64,000 bases of DNA, taken from the NCBI GenBank assembly GCA_034521445.1, contig JAXHMM010000003.1, positions 372,001 through 436,000 on the forward strand. The letters run 5' to 3'. Both the position numbers and the translations under genes were made by a program. The notes under the pieces are model-generated. The model was given only the letters and a program-made list of their open reading frames with translations, was not told where the DNA came from and did not search any database. Shown here one piece after another: positions 1 to 8,114 of the stretch; the stretch's first letter is position 1; every line of letters begins with the position of its first letter. The stretch comes from Balneolaceae bacterium (lineage in GTDB: Bacteria; Bacteroidota; Rhodothermia; Balneolales; Balneolaceae).

Positions 1-158
1 CGGCCTACATTTTCGCCGGGGTGAAACTTGGTGCCGCGCTGGCGCACGATGATGTTGCCGGCGCGAACTACTTCGCCGCCATACTTCTTGACGCCGAGGC
101 GTTTTGAGATGGAGTCGCGTCCGTTCTTTGTAGAACCTTGACCTTTCTTATGTGCCAT
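1..158 (-). CDS. rpmA: 50S ribosomal protein L27 (partial, 3' end outside window)
   Basis: This is a structural protein of the large ribosomal subunit near the peptidyl-transferase centre. The reverse strand reads from an ATG at 156-158 as [16 protein letters not shown], followed by [12 protein letters not shown] and an [14 protein letters not shown] stretch, the classic L27 N-terminus. The gene runs off the left edge after about 52 codons. There is no N-terminal extension before the conserved AHKKG, so the cleaved leader seen in Firmicutes L27 is absent. It lies 21 bp downstream of rplU on the same strand, the near-universal rplU-rpmA operon order. Confidence 0.97.
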   Translation of the reverse strand, partial: MAHKKGQGSTKNGRDSISKRLGVKKYGGEVVRAGNIIVRQRGTKFHPGENVG

Positions 159-179
159 GGTGTAGAGGGGTTTAGAAAA

Positions 180-806
180 TTACTCTTCCTGCTTGCTTTC
201 CCACGCCCGCTGCACGGTGACGCGGTCTTCGTCCCCGGGTACGAAACCTTCCAGTTCCTCCAGGGGAGTGTTTCGAATGTGGTCGATGGCCTCCTTGGCG
301 TTCATATCGGTGGAAACCTTTGTGGGGGCCTCGCCGCCGGACTTGGCGTCAGCCTTCGGTTTCGACTTGGATTCAGACTTGGCTTCGGACTTCGCCTTGG
401 CCTTCGATTCCGCGGCCTCCTTGCCGGAAGCGCTGTCCGTTTTGGCCTTCTCGTCCTTTTTCGTGGACTTGGCGCTCTTTTTGGCGCCGCCGGAGGAGGA
501 GATGTCGGTGATTTCGAGGCGGGACATGGTCTGGCGGTGGCCCGTCCTCTTCTGGTAGCCCTTGCGGCGTTTTTTCTTGAAGACGATCAGCTTGTCGGCC
601 TTTACGTTGTCCACCAGGTCCGCCGTCACGCTGGCGCCCTCGATCACAGGCTTGCCCACGATCACGCCGCCGTTGTCATCCTTGATCAGCATGACCCGGT
701 CAAAGTTAAGGGTGATGCCGGCTTCGTCGCTCTGTTTGTCTACAAAAATGACATCGCCTTCGGAAACCCGGTACTGATGTCCTCCAATTTCAACTACTGC
801 GTACAT
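180..806 (-). CDS. rplU: 50S ribosomal protein L21 with long charged C-terminal extension
   Basis: This is a large-subunit protein that binds 23S rRNA. I placed the start at the ATG ending at 806, where MYAVVEIGGHQYRVSEGD begins; the open frame extends further upstream but that part looks like untranslated leader. The L21 core fills about residues 1-105, ending near KRRKGYQKRTGHRQ. Residues 105-170 are a Lys/Ala/Ser/Glu-rich low-complexity linker. The last 35 or so residues form a compact acidic segment (EAIDHIRNTPLEELEGF onward). Ordinary L21 is about 100-105 aa, so this 208-aa protein is twice the usual size. It is cotranscribed with rpmA. Confidence 0.95.
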   Translation of the reverse strand: MYAVVEIGGHQYRVSEGDVIFVDKQSDEAGITLNFDRVMLIKDDNGGVIVGKPVIEGASVTADLVDNVKADKLIVFKKKRRKGYQKRTGHRQTMSRLEITDISSSGGAKKSAKSTKKDEKAKTDSASGKEAAESKAKAKSEAKSESKSKPKADAKSGGEAPTKVSTDMNAKEAIDHIRNTPLEELEGFVPGDEDRVTVQRAWESKQEE

Positions 807-922
807 CTGAACTCTTTTTGCTTTTACGGGTGAAAATGCCTTGTTCGGTGTCGTTTCCTGCCTCCGTTCCCTATCGGCCGCCGGTATTCGGCCGGCCTGC
901 GAAACGGCATTATTACAGACTC

Positions 923-954
923 CGAATATAAGCGTTATCCGGCCTAAATGAAAG
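923..954 (-). promoter_or_regulatory. possible rplU promoter
   Basis: On the minus strand a TATATTCG element at 923-930 resembles the Bacteroidota -7 motif (TAnnTTTG) or a sigma70 -10. A weak TTTC lies about 20 bp upstream where -33 would be expected. This would give a 5' leader of roughly 105 nt before rplU, containing a GC-rich inverted repeat around 870-900. Weak motif match only. Confidence 0.22.
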
Positions 955-1025
955 AGGAATTGCACCCCGCATGAAGTGAAGGGTATGGGAAATAGTAAAG
1001 TTGTATCGTGTTTGCACAGGAAGCT

Positions 1026-1057
1026 TTTGGCTACAATTTCAGGTTGATGTATATTTG
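1026..1057 (+). promoter_or_regulatory. Bacteroidota-type promoter for the DUF433/DUF5615 pair
   Basis: TTTG at 1026-1029 and TATATTTG at 1050-1057 are separated by 20 bp, matching the Bacteroidota -33 TTTG / -7 TAnnTTTG consensus. The ATG lies only 4 bp after the -7 element, so transcription would begin at or very near the start codon (leaderless message). No Shine-Dalgarno sequence is visible. Confidence 0.4.
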
Positions 1058-1061
1058 ATAC

Positions 1062-1286
1062 ATGGATTACTCCAAATACATAACTATTGAAGCCGACAAA
1101 CGAGGTGGCAAACCCTGCATCAGGGGTATGCGAATCACTGTTTATGATATTTTGGATTATCTGGCTTCAGGTATGTCCGAGGAAGAAATTCTGGATGATT
1201 TTCCGGAATTAACGACAAACGATATTAAGGCCACATTGGCATTTGCTGCTGACCGGGAACGAAAGTTGACCGAGTATACTGATTGA
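1062..1286 (+). CDS. DUF433 family antitoxin-like protein
   Basis: A 74-aa protein matching the DUF433 pattern: YITIEADKRGGKPCIRG, then MRITVYDILDYLASGMSEEE, then ILDDFPELTTNDIKATLAFA. The family is a small winged-helix-like DNA-binding fold commonly encoded just before a PIN-like DUF5615 protein, and the pair is treated as a type II toxin-antitoxin module. Here the stop codon overlaps the start of the DUF5615 gene, so the two are probably translationally coupled. Predicted role: neutralises the downstream protein and autoregulates the operon. Base composition is clearly more AT-rich than the flanking ribosomal and cyclophilin genes, consistent with horizontal acquisition. Confidence 0.85.
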   Translation: MDYSKYITIEADKRGGKPCIRGMRITVYDILDYLASGMSEEEILDDFPELTTNDIKATLAFAADRERKLTEYTD

Positions 1287-1618
1287 AACTCTTGTTCGAT
1301 CAAAATCTGTCTTACCGTTTGGTGAATTTGCTGGAAGATCTATTTCCAGATTCGTTACATGTTTATCAAGTTGATCTGCAGGAGGCTAGCGATTCTGCAA
1401 TTTGGGAATATGCCAGGGAAAAAGGCTACACCATAATATCGAAAGATATCGATTTTCATCAACGGAGCTTTCTATATGGATCACCTCCTAAAGTGATTTG
1501 GGTAACCTCCGGAAATTCCAGTACCAGCGAAATACACCACCTTATTCGTTCCAATAGCGATAAGATACAGAAGTTCTCACGTGACAGCAGCGGCACGTTT
1601 CTGATCATCGGTAAATAG
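1283..1618 (+). CDS. DUF5615 PIN-like toxin-type protein
   Basis: A 111-aa protein beginning MKLLFDQNLSYRLVNLLEDLF, with the acidic DQN near the N-terminus, a central ISKDIDF motif and a C-terminal SGTFLIIGK. These are hallmarks of the DUF5615 (Mut7-C/PIN-like) family, whose conserved aspartates resemble a PIN nuclease active site. The start is a TTG whose last two bases overlap the upstream TGA. AT-rich like its partner. Expected role: RNase-type toxin of a small toxin-antitoxin operon; substrate unknown. Confidence 0.82.
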   Translation: MKLLFDQNLSYRLVNLLEDLFPDSLHVYQVDLQEASDSAIWEYAREKGYTIISKDIDFHQRSFLYGSPPKVIWVTSGNSSTSEIHHLIRSNSDKIQKFSRDSSGTFLIIGK

Positions 1619-1747
1619 GCAACCGCTGAAGTTCTCCTCAACTAGAAACTGCCCGCTAAAGGCTCTATATTCCTGATTCCCCGTCAGGGGAGCCGGGTCG
1701 CAGCACTTCGGCCCTGCGAGCAATCTAACCCACATTCCACACCGCCC

Positions 1748-1960
1748 ATGTCCCAGGAGAAGAAACTGCCCGACCTGCACACCCAGGCCTTCATGTTCAA
1801 GAACACCAAGCGTTTCCAGCACGACGGGGGACGCGCCTGGATCAAGGATTCCCAGCTTTATGAGGCGCGCAGGGATGCCAACGGCCGTCTCAACACCATC
1901 TCCTCGGAGAAGGATTCCGAGCGGGTGGAACAGGCCGAAGACCATAACCCCGGATTCTAG
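1748..1960 (+). CDS. small hypothetical protein
   Basis: A 70-aa, hydrophilic, charged ORF with no signal peptide or membrane segment. The third codon position is GC-rich like neighbouring genes, and the stop lies only 3 bp before the ATG of the cyclophilin fusion gene, so it looks like the first gene of a two-gene operon. I do not recognise a family. Visible features are a central FKNTKRFQHDGGRAWIKDS stretch and an acidic tail. It is probably cytoplasmic, unlike its exported neighbour. Confidence 0.55.
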   Translation: MSQEKKLPDLHTQAFMFKNTKRFQHDGGRAWIKDSQLYEARRDANGRLNTISSEKDSERVEQAEDHNPGF

Positions 1961-1963
1961 TCC

Positions 1964-4015
1964 ATGAGAAATCTCAAAGTCCTTGCGACGCTGATGGTCA
2001 TTGTGGTGGCCCTGCTGCTCGCCATCGAATTTTACACCACTACCCAGCCCGGCGTCAGCGCCTATCCCATTACCGACGAGCAGATCACCTCGGCCTATCC
2101 CGAACTCTACCGGGGAGTCTTCAACCGCGATGCATCGGCCCTGCAGGCCTTCCTGGCCCACGAAGACTCCACCGTACGCGCCCAGGCCTGGCGCGCCCTG
2201 GCCAATACGCCGGTGGATTCCACCGGATGGCTTGCCGATCGGGTGCTCCGCGAAGACAAACCGAACGCCTGGTTCGCGCTCAGCATGCACGAGCTTCCGG
2301 GACCCCGTCTGCGCGCTCTTGAGCAGGCCTGGGACCAGCGGCCCGGCAGCCGCGAGGGCATCAGCCTGGTGCTGGGCCGGCAGGGCGATGAGGCCTCTCT
2401 CGATTTCATGCTTGACCGCCTGGCCGAGTCCGACTCTTCGGCGTGGGAGGCGGGCTATGCGCTGGGACTCAGCCGACTCCTGACGCGCCATCCCGCCGGC
2501 GAGGCGCAGCAGATCAACGTGCTTCGACAGGCCCTGGACCGCAGCAACCCTGACGTGGTGCGGCGCTACCTCTACGGCTATTACCGGGGTGCCGCCGAAC
2601 CGCTCACCGAGGTCGCCCGCGACAGCCTGCGGCAGTTCTGGGGCAGCTACGGTCTGGGCATGGAGCCGGTGGACCAGTACGCGGTGAAGCTGCTGGGCGA
2701 GGCCGCCTTTCACCAGGTGACGGTCTATTACAACGGCGAGAACGATCTGGAATACCAGGTGCAGCTGGCCTATGAGCTGGCCACGGCCCTGGCCGGCGTT
2801 CCACTCAACGAGCGACACATGCTGGACGCCAGCTTCCTGGTGCGCCACGCCAATCCCTCGGTGCGCGCCCGCGCCCTTCAGAGCCTGCAGGGACGCCTGG
2901 AGACCGGCGACAATCCCTACGGCTACATCTCAGGCGAGCTGCTCGCCACCGAAACCGAGCCCGGCGTCTGGCTGGAGGCCCTGGAACTGGTGCTCGGCGT
3001 GGAGCCCGACCGCCTCTCGGAGTTTCGTGACCGCTTTGACCGAATCCTGGAACGCGAGGCCTACTACCTCCCCAGCGCCCTAAACCTCTTCAGGGCGCAC
3101 CACAACCGGGAGGCCTACCTTAACCGGATCGAGGGACTCATCCAGGGCGGGCCGCGCCTTCGCACCATGTACGCCGTGCAGTCGCTCACCTCCTTCCTGC
3201 AGGATCGCGAGGAACTGGAGCCCGAGCTGCGCGAGCGCCTGCGCAGCCTCACCTTCCGCGCCCTGGAGACGGGCGACCGGGGCACCGCCTACGCCCTGCC
3301 TGGGCTATTCGGGGACCAGCGTCTCTTCGGGACCGATGACTGGTCCCGTATAGGCGATGGACTTTCCGCTTTTCGCCTGCCGGAAGACATCGAGGTCTAC
3401 CAGTCCTTTGCCGGACTGCTGCACGAGCGCTACCGCGAGCAGGCCCGGCCGCTGGTCGACTCCCTCGCCGCACGCGACTACGCCCCGCTGAACCGCTCCC
3501 TGGCGCAGGCGGGCTGGGACGTAAGCGTGCCTGCCGGCTCGGATGCCTCCTTTCGCACACCCGGCTGGGACCGGCTCTGGGAGATGGGACGCCATCCCGT
3601 TTGGACCCTGGAGACCGACAAGGGCACCATCGCCGTGCAGATGGACCTGCTCTCCGCCCCCGCCACCGTCTCGGCCATCGACAGCCTCACCATGTCGGGC
3701 GCCTACGACGGAGTGCCTTTCCACCGCGTGATCCCCAATTTTGTGATCCAGGGAGGTGACATCGAGCGGGCCGACGGTTTCGGGGGACCCGATTTTATCA
3801 TTCCCACTGAGGGTAGCGAACAGGAGTTCAGCCGCGGGTCCGCCGGCATCGCCAGCGCGGGCACCGATACCGAGGGAAGCCAGTACTTCTTCATGCACCA
3901 GTGGAAGCCGCACCTGGACGGCGCCTATACCCGCTTCGGACGTGTAGTGGAGGGGATCAACGTGGTCGACCGCATCACGATGGGCGACACCGTGCGCACG
4001 GCGGGCTGGAGGTAG
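1964..4015 (+). CDS. membrane-anchored HEAT-repeat protein with C-terminal cyclophilin (peptidyl-prolyl isomerase) domain
   Basis: A 683-aa protein. Residues 5-25 form one hydrophobic segment (LATLMVIVVALLLAIEFY), a signal anchor that would place the rest in the periplasm. Residues about 35-520 are alpha-helical and HEAT-like, with repeated patterns such as STVRAQAWRALAN and PSVRARALQSLQG. The last 140 or so residues are a cyclophilin domain: ETDKGTIAVQMD, VPFHRVIPNFVIQGGD, SQYFFMHQ and LDGAYTRFGRVVEG. Cyclophilins interconvert proline peptide bonds; the HEAT part probably binds client proteins. The fusion suggests an envelope folding factor. The gene follows the small 70-aa ORF by 3 bp. The cyclosporin-binding tryptophan of eukaryotic cyclophilins is not obvious. 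Confidence 0.88.
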   Translation: MRNLKVLATLMVIVVALLLAIEFYTTTQPGVSAYPITDEQITSAYPELYRGVFNRDASALQAFLAHEDSTVRAQAWRALANTPVDSTGWLADRVLREDKPNAWFALSMHELPGPRLRALEQAWDQRPGSREGISLVLGRQGDEASLDFMLDRLAESDSSAWEAGYALGLSRLLTRHPAGEAQQINVLRQALDRSNPDVVRRYLYGYYRGAAEPLTEVARDSLRQFWGSYGLGMEPVDQYAVKLLGEAAFHQVTVYYNGENDLEYQVQLAYELATALAGVPLNERHMLDASFLVRHANPSVRARALQSLQGRLETGDNPYGYISGELLATETEPGVWLEALELVLGVEPDRLSEFRDRFDRILEREAYYLPSALNLFRAHHNREAYLNRIEGLIQGGPRLRTMYAVQSLTSFLQDREELEPELRERLRSLTFRALETGDRGTAYALPGLFGDQRLFGTDDWSRIGDGLSAFRLPEDIEVYQSFAGLLHERYREQARPLVDSLAARDYAPLNRSLAQAGWDVSVPAGSDASFRTPGWDRLWEMGRHPVWTLETDKGTIAVQMDLLSAPATVSAIDSLTMSGAYDGVPFHRVIPNFVIQGGDIERADGFGGPDFIIPTEGSEQEFSRGSAGIASAGTDTEGSQYFFMHQWKPHLDGAYTRFGRVVEGINVVDRITMGDTVRTAGWR

Positions 4016-4062
4016 AGGAGGAGGGGGAGGGCGTCGCGCCTGCCTGGAAACTGTTCGTCTGC

Positions 4063-4683
4063 CTAGAATCGCAGGTGGAGCACCTTGGCTTTGTTATCCT
4101 CGGCCTCCGCGTCCAGCGTTACGATCAACAGATTCCCGTAGTCGGATTCCTCGTACTCCTCGAAGCGCTCCTCACCCAGCAGCCCGTTGGCCAGCATCGG
4201 AATGGTGTTGGAGTGGCCCACTACCAATACGGTGCCTCCCTCGGTACGGTCGATCAGCCACTCGGCCAGATTTTCCCTCCTTGGATCGTAGCTCCGTACT
4301 TCCAAGCCCAGCTCTTCCGCCAGGGGCCGGGCGGTCTCCTGGGTGCGGGTGAAGTCGGTGGACCAGATGGCGGTTACGCCGCTATGCGCCAGCATTTCAG
4401 CCAGGCGCTGGGAGCGCTGCACGCCGGCGGGCGCAAGGGCCGGGTCGTTGGCGGGTGCGGTGGCTTTTTCGGCGTGACGCACCAGGATGAAGGTGGTGAT
4501 TTCGGTGGCCTGCTGGGTGGTGGCTGTTTGGGTGGTCGCCGGCAGGCTGGAGCCCGGCAGTGTTGTGGCCTGATGAACCAGGCCGAGGGAGGTGAGCGCC
4601 AGCAGCGCGGCCAACAGCAGGGGCAGGGTACGGATGCGGTGGATCTGGTTCATGGCGGGGGACAGGTTGGGTGTTGATGACAA
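4063..4683 (-). CDS. exported histidine phosphatase superfamily protein (SixA/phosphoglycerate mutase-like)
   Basis: A 206-aa protein with the histidine phosphatase RHG-type motif as LVRHAEKA after an N-terminal hydrophobic segment (LPLLLAALLALTSLGLV). Later conserved elements are STDFTRTQETARPLAEELG and the second catalytic histidine in VLVVGHSNTIPML. The phosphohistidine mechanism is expected. The start may be the distal ATG at 4683 or the ATG at 4653 (MNQIHRIRTLP), which gives a more typical signal peptide. It lies 11 bp downstream of the acyl-CoA dehydrogenase gene on the same strand. The substrate cannot be told from sequence. Confidence 0.85.
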   Translation of the reverse strand: MSSTPNLSPAMNQIHRIRTLPLLLAALLALTSLGLVHQATTLPGSSLPATTQTATTQQATEITTFILVRHAEKATAPANDPALAPAGVQRSQRLAEMLAHSGVTAIWSTDFTRTQETARPLAEELGLEVRSYDPRRENLAEWLIDRTEGGTVLVVGHSNTIPMLANGLLGEERFEEYEESDYGNLLIVTLDAEAEDNKAKVLHLRF

Positions 4684-4694
4684 TGGGAGGTGTT

Positions 4695-5897
4695 TCAGCC
4701 CTTGGGCACGAAGGCCTGGATGTCGGTCAGCTCGCGACCCAGGATCAGCCCGTGGATGTCATAGGTGCCTTCGTAGGTGTTCACCGATTCCAGGTTCATT
4801 ACATGGTGGATGACCCGGTAGTCGCCGGTAATGCCGTTGGCGCCGTGCATGTCGCGGCTGGTGCGCGCGATTTCCAGTGCGGTGCCGCAGTTGTTGCGCT
4901 TGGCCAGGGAGACCATGGAGGGATGCTCGCGTCCCTCGTCCTTGAGCTTGCCCAGCCGCCAGGCGAGCAGCTGCATCTGGGTAATTTCGGTAAGCATGTT
5001 GGCCAGCTTGGTCTGAATAAGCTGCGTGGCGGCCAGGGGCTTGCCGAACTGGGTGCGTTCCATCACATACTGCCGCGCCCGCTGGTAGCAGAACTCGGCG
5101 GCGCCCACGGCGCCCCACACGATGCCGTATCGTGCGCTGTTGAGGCAGGTGAAGGGACCTTTCAGTCCGGTAACGTCGGGGAAAACGTTTTCGTCAGGCA
5201 CGAAGACGTCCTCGAAAACCATCTCCCCGGTTTCGGAGGCGCGCAGGGACATCTTGTACTTGGTGGCCGGGGCGCTGTAGCCCTCCATGTCTTTCTCTAC
5301 CAGGAAGCCCCTGATTTCGCCCTCGTCCTCCTTGTTCTCCTTGGCTTTGGCCCAGACCAATCCCATATCGGCGATGGGGGAGTTGGTGATCCACATCTTG
5401 GCACCGTTCAGGATCCATCCCCTGTCGGTCTTTACCGCAGTGGTTTTCATGGAACCGGGGTCCGAACCGTGGTCCGGTTCGGTCAGCCCGAAACAACCGA
5501 TGATTTCGCCGGAAGCCAGTCGGGGCAGGAAACGCTCCTTTTGCTCCTCGGTACCGAAGACCTCGATGGGATGCATGACCAGGGATGACTGCACCGACAT
5601 GAAGGAGCGGTAGCCCGAATCTACGCGCTCCACCTCGCGGGCGATGAGCCCGTAGGCGGTATGGCTGGCGCCCCCGCCCCCGTACCGGGGATCGATGGCC
5701 GCGCCCAGCAGTCCCAGCTCGCCCATTTCGGTGGCGATCTCCGGGTCGAAATACTCCTCCTGGTTGCCTTTCAGGGCACGGGGCTCCAGTTTGCTCTGGG
5801 CGTAGTCCCGCGCGGTCTCCATGATGAGGCGGTCTTCCTCGCCGAGTTCGGATTCGAAAAGAAAGGCGTCGTCGGGATTGAAGCGGTTGCTTGCCAT
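4695..5897 (-). CDS. acyl-CoA dehydrogenase, glutaryl-CoA dehydrogenase-like
   Basis: A 400-aa flavoprotein of the acyl-CoA dehydrogenase fold. FAD-binding and signature motifs are visible: GCFGLTEPDHGSDPGSMKT, WITNSPIADMGLVWAK, RTQFGKPLAATQLIQ, and the C-terminal VNTYEGTYDIHGLILGRELT, which carries the expected catalytic Glu in YEGT. That last motif and the overall pattern are closest to glutaryl-CoA dehydrogenase, which oxidises and decarboxylates glutaryl-CoA to crotonyl-CoA in lysine/tryptophan breakdown. Electrons would go to the EtfAB pair encoded at 9.5-11.3 kb. The gene begins a short minus-strand operon with the histidine phosphatase. The exact substrate is uncertain. Confidence 0.9.
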   Translation of the reverse strand: MASNRFNPDDAFLFESELGEEDRLIMETARDYAQSKLEPRALKGNQEEYFDPEIATEMGELGLLGAAIDPRYGGGGASHTAYGLIAREVERVDSGYRSFMSVQSSLVMHPIEVFGTEEQKERFLPRLASGEIIGCFGLTEPDHGSDPGSMKTTAVKTDRGWILNGAKMWITNSPIADMGLVWAKAKENKEDEGEIRGFLVEKDMEGYSAPATKYKMSLRASETGEMVFEDVFVPDENVFPDVTGLKGPFTCLNSARYGIVWGAVGAAEFCYQRARQYVMERTQFGKPLAATQLIQTKLANMLTEITQMQLLAWRLGKLKDEGREHPSMVSLAKRNNCGTALEIARTSRDMHGANGITGDYRVIHHVMNLESVNTYEGTYDIHGLILGRELTDIQAFVPKG

Positions 5898-5952
5898 GGT
5901 GTTTGTCGGGTCGGGTCTTTCTGGGGCAGATTAGGCTCTTAAGCGGGAAGGT

Positions 5953-6063
5953 AAGTCACAAAGTCGGAAAGTCATAAAGTCGGAAAGTCTGGAAGTCGGG
6001 AAGTCGGAAAGTCATAAAGTCGGAAAGTCGGAAAGTCACGAAGTCGGGAAGTCGGGAAGTCGG
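5953..6063. repeat. tandem 8-bp repeat array, AAGTCNNN orientation
   Basis: Fourteen near-perfect octamer units, each beginning AAGTC followed by a variable triplet (GGA, ATA, GGG, ACA, ACG, TGG), run without interruption (13 units of 8 bp plus 7 bp). The array lies 55 bp upstream of the acyl-CoA dehydrogenase start at 5897. The same family occurs at four other places in the window. Confidence 0.95.
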
Positions 6064-6528
6064 CGGTGGGTGGGGGGTAGGCCTGTTGGGTCCCAATTTC
6101 GGTCCTCTATTTTTGTGATTTTTTCACAAAAACCAAAGTGCCCACCTCCCTCCGGAGGGCTTAGGAGACGCTGGTGCCCGGCGGTGTTGTGATAAATTCA
6201 CAAATTTCGATCATGGAAATTTGGCTGTTTTGCCCCCACCCCTTACCTAGTCTTCTTCCACCACAAATAGTTCAAACCCATCAAAATCCCGGCACAGAGG
6301 TTTTGATGCCTGTAGACTACCCAAAGAGGCACTTCACAACGTGGGGTGCTTCAGTACAAACCGCGCCGGGTTCGGGTTGCACAGGAATTCCTATCAGTGG
6401 GGACAGGCAGTGAGCTACAGACAGTGAGCTACGGGTAGAGGTTACGGGCTGAAAGCCATCAGGCGGTAGCTGCTGGCAGAAAGGGACAGGCTATAAATAA
6501 CTCAACTTCAGCAAAAAAAAGACCCCCC
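6064..6528. other. non-coding spacer between two inverted octamer arrays
   Basis: There is no convincing gene here. An open frame at 6174-6413 lacks any recognisable motif and has unlike codon use. Local features are the AT-rich inverted repeat at 6110-6132 and a short direct repeat of CAGTGAGCTAC at about 6407-6432. The segment has lower GC than its neighbours and may be a decayed insertion, but no transposase or terminal repeats could be identified. Confidence 0.5.
6110..6132. repeat. AT-rich inverted repeat (possible bidirectional terminator)
   Basis: TTTTTGTGA at 6110-6118 pairs perfectly with TCACAAAAA at 6124-6132 around a 5-nt T loop. It could act as a weak hairpin terminator, but no GC-rich stem is present. 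Confidence 0.35.
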
Positions 6529-6578
6529 GACTTCCAGACTTCACGACTTCCAGACTTATGAGACTTTGAGACTAATCA
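6529..6578. repeat. tandem 8-bp repeat array, GACTTNNN orientation
   Basis: About six units of GACTTNNN (triplets CCA, CAC, CCA, ATG, TGA, then a degenerate GACTAATC). They are in opposite orientation to the array at 5953-6063. The last unit contains the stop codon (TAG on the minus strand, 6572-6574) of the adjacent acyl-CoA dehydrogenase. Confidence 0.88.
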
Positions 6579-7759
6579 ACGCCAAACTCACGGCGCAGCT
6601 CCCGCGCAATGATAATGCGCTGCACCTCGCTGGTGCCCTCGCCGATGGTCATCAGCTTGGCGTCGCGCAGGAAGCGCTCCACGTGGTACTCCTTGATGTA
6701 TCCGTAGCCCCCGTGGATCTGCACGGCCTCGTCGGCGGCCTCCACCGCAAGTTCGGAGGCGAAAAGCTTGCCCATGGAAGCCTCCTTGGTGAAGGACTTG
6801 CCCTGGTCTTTCAGCCAGGCGGCGCGGTGTACCAGGAATCGGGCGGCGTCGATGCGCGTGGCCATGTCGGCCAGCTTGTTTTCGATGGACTGGAAGCGGC
6901 CGATGGCTTTGCCGAACTGCTTGCGCTCGTGGGCGTATTTCATCGACTCCTCCAGGGCGCCGCGGGCGATGCCCACCGATAGGGCGCCTATGCCGATGCG
7001 TCCCCCGTCCAGCACCTGCATGGTGTCCAGAAAACCCTCGCCCTCCCCGCCCAGCAGATTCTCCGCCGGCACCCGGACGTTCTCAAAATGCACTTCGGTG
7101 GTGTCGGAGGAGTTCATGCCCAGTTTCTCCATCTTGCCGCCCGGCTGTACGCCCTCGCGTTCGCGCTCGACGATGAAGGCGCTGATGCCCTTGGAGCGCT
7201 TTTCGGGATCGGTCTTGGCCAGCACCACATAGAGGTCGCCCACCGAACCCTGGGTGATAAAAATCTTCGATCCGTTGATCACCCATTCGTCGCCCTCGCG
7301 CACCGCGGTGGTCTTCATGCCGGAGGCGTCGCTCCCGGAGCCCGGTTCGGTCAGGCACCAGCCCGCCAGCTTCTCGCCGCGCGCCAGGGGCGTCAGGAAG
7401 CGCTTCTTCTGTTCGGGCGTGCCGGCCAGGGCGATGTGCCCGGATCCCAGGGAGGTATGGGAGGCGAGCGTAAGGGCCAGAGAGGCGTCCCATCGGGCGA
7501 TCTCCTCCAGGGCCAGGCAGAAGGTGACGGTGTCCACGCCGCCTCCCCCGTACTTCTCGGGGTGGGGCATGCCCATCAGGTTCTGTTCGGCCAGCATCGT
7601 CACGAGATCGTGGGGAAACTCCTTGGAAGCGTCGCGCTCCTTGACGCCAGGTGCGACGTGGCGCTCCACAAAATCGCGAACGCTGTCGCGTATAAGCTGC
7701 TGGTCTTCGGAAAGGGAGAAACTGAGGGCGGTACGGGAGGAAGTTGACGCTTGGTCCAT
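6572..7759 (-). CDS. acyl-CoA dehydrogenase (short/medium-chain type)
   Basis: A 395-aa FAD enzyme from the chosen ATG at 7757-7759 ([12 protein letters not shown]); the open frame extends 24 codons further but overlaps fixX. Motifs are [66 protein letters not shown] and the catalytic glutamate in [17 protein letters not shown]. It catalyses alpha,beta-dehydrogenation of acyl-CoA, passing electrons to ETF. It is the last gene of the minus-strand operon etfB-etfA-ETF:QO-fixX-acd, so donor, carrier and quinone reductase are encoded together. The stop codon lies inside the octamer array. Confidence 0.93.
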   Translation of the reverse strand: MDQASTSSRTALSFSLSEDQQLIRDSVRDFVERHVAPGVKERDASKEFPHDLVTMLAEQNLMGMPHPEKYGGGGVDTVTFCLALEEIARWDASLALTLASHTSLGSGHIALAGTPEQKKRFLTPLARGEKLAGWCLTEPGSGSDASGMKTTAVREGDEWVINGSKIFITQGSVGDLYVVLAKTDPEKRSKGISAFIVEREREGVQPGGKMEKLGMNSSDTTEVHFENVRVPAENLLGGEGEGFLDTMQVLDGGRIGIGALSVGIARGALEESMKYAHERKQFGKAIGRFQSIENKLADMATRIDAARFLVHRAAWLKDQGKSFTKEASMGKLFASELAVEAADEAVQIHGGYGYIKEYHVERFLRDAKLMTIGEGTSEVQRIIIARELRREFGVD

Positions 7760-7799
7760 GGAAAAAATTAAGGGATTTGAGAAGAGTAGAGGCCGGGTT

Positions 7800-8102
7800 T
7801 CAGCCGTAGTTCCAGGTGACGCCCCGGCCAATTTCGGGATCGGGGTAGTTCCAGCTCACCGCGCCCTGATCGCAGGCGTACATGCAGGTGCCGCACTCGA
7901 TGCAGTCCTCCACCTGGAAATGGACCTGCCCCTCCTCGTCCATCGTGTAGCAGTTGGCCGGGCAGACGTAGGTGGTGCACTTGTGCGGGCAGACCGAGTT
8001 GCAGATGGAGGTGTCCACCTCGATGTGCGGCTTGATCTCGGACTTCGACTGGTTGCGGTAGCTTACCAGTCCCAGTTGTTCGGTGAGTTTAAGCAGTTTC
8101 AT
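7800..8102 (-). CDS. fixX: ferredoxin-like protein FixX, partner of ETF:quinone oxidoreductase
   Basis: A 100-aa ferredoxin-like protein. The C-terminal half shows a [11 protein letters not shown] cluster motif followed by an aromatic tail, and the N-terminal half has [19 protein letters not shown], the arrangement found in FixX and in the C-terminal domain of eukaryotic ETF:ubiquinone oxidoreductase. It carries the Fe-S centre that takes electrons from ETF and passes them to the FAD of the membrane-associated reductase. It is encoded 12 bp downstream of the ETF:QO gene, matching fixCX order. Confidence 0.93.
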   Translation of the reverse strand: MKLLKLTEQLGLVSYRNQSKSEIKPHIEVDTSICNSVCPHKCTTYVCPANCYTMDEEGQVHFQVEDCIECGTCMYACDQGAVSWNYPDPEIGRGVTWNYG

Positions 8103-8114
8103 GGCGGTAAATTC

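Noticed and set aside
5953-6063. Octamer array as a CRISPR array
   Set aside because: Units are 8 bp with only a variable triplet; there are no 25-40 bp spacers or cas genes.
6174-6413. Small open frame in the spacer between inverted arrays
   Set aside because: No motif, and codon use unlike other genes; not reported as a gene.
6064-6528. A decayed insertion sequence
   Set aside because: No transposase fragment, terminal inverted repeats or target duplication could be found.
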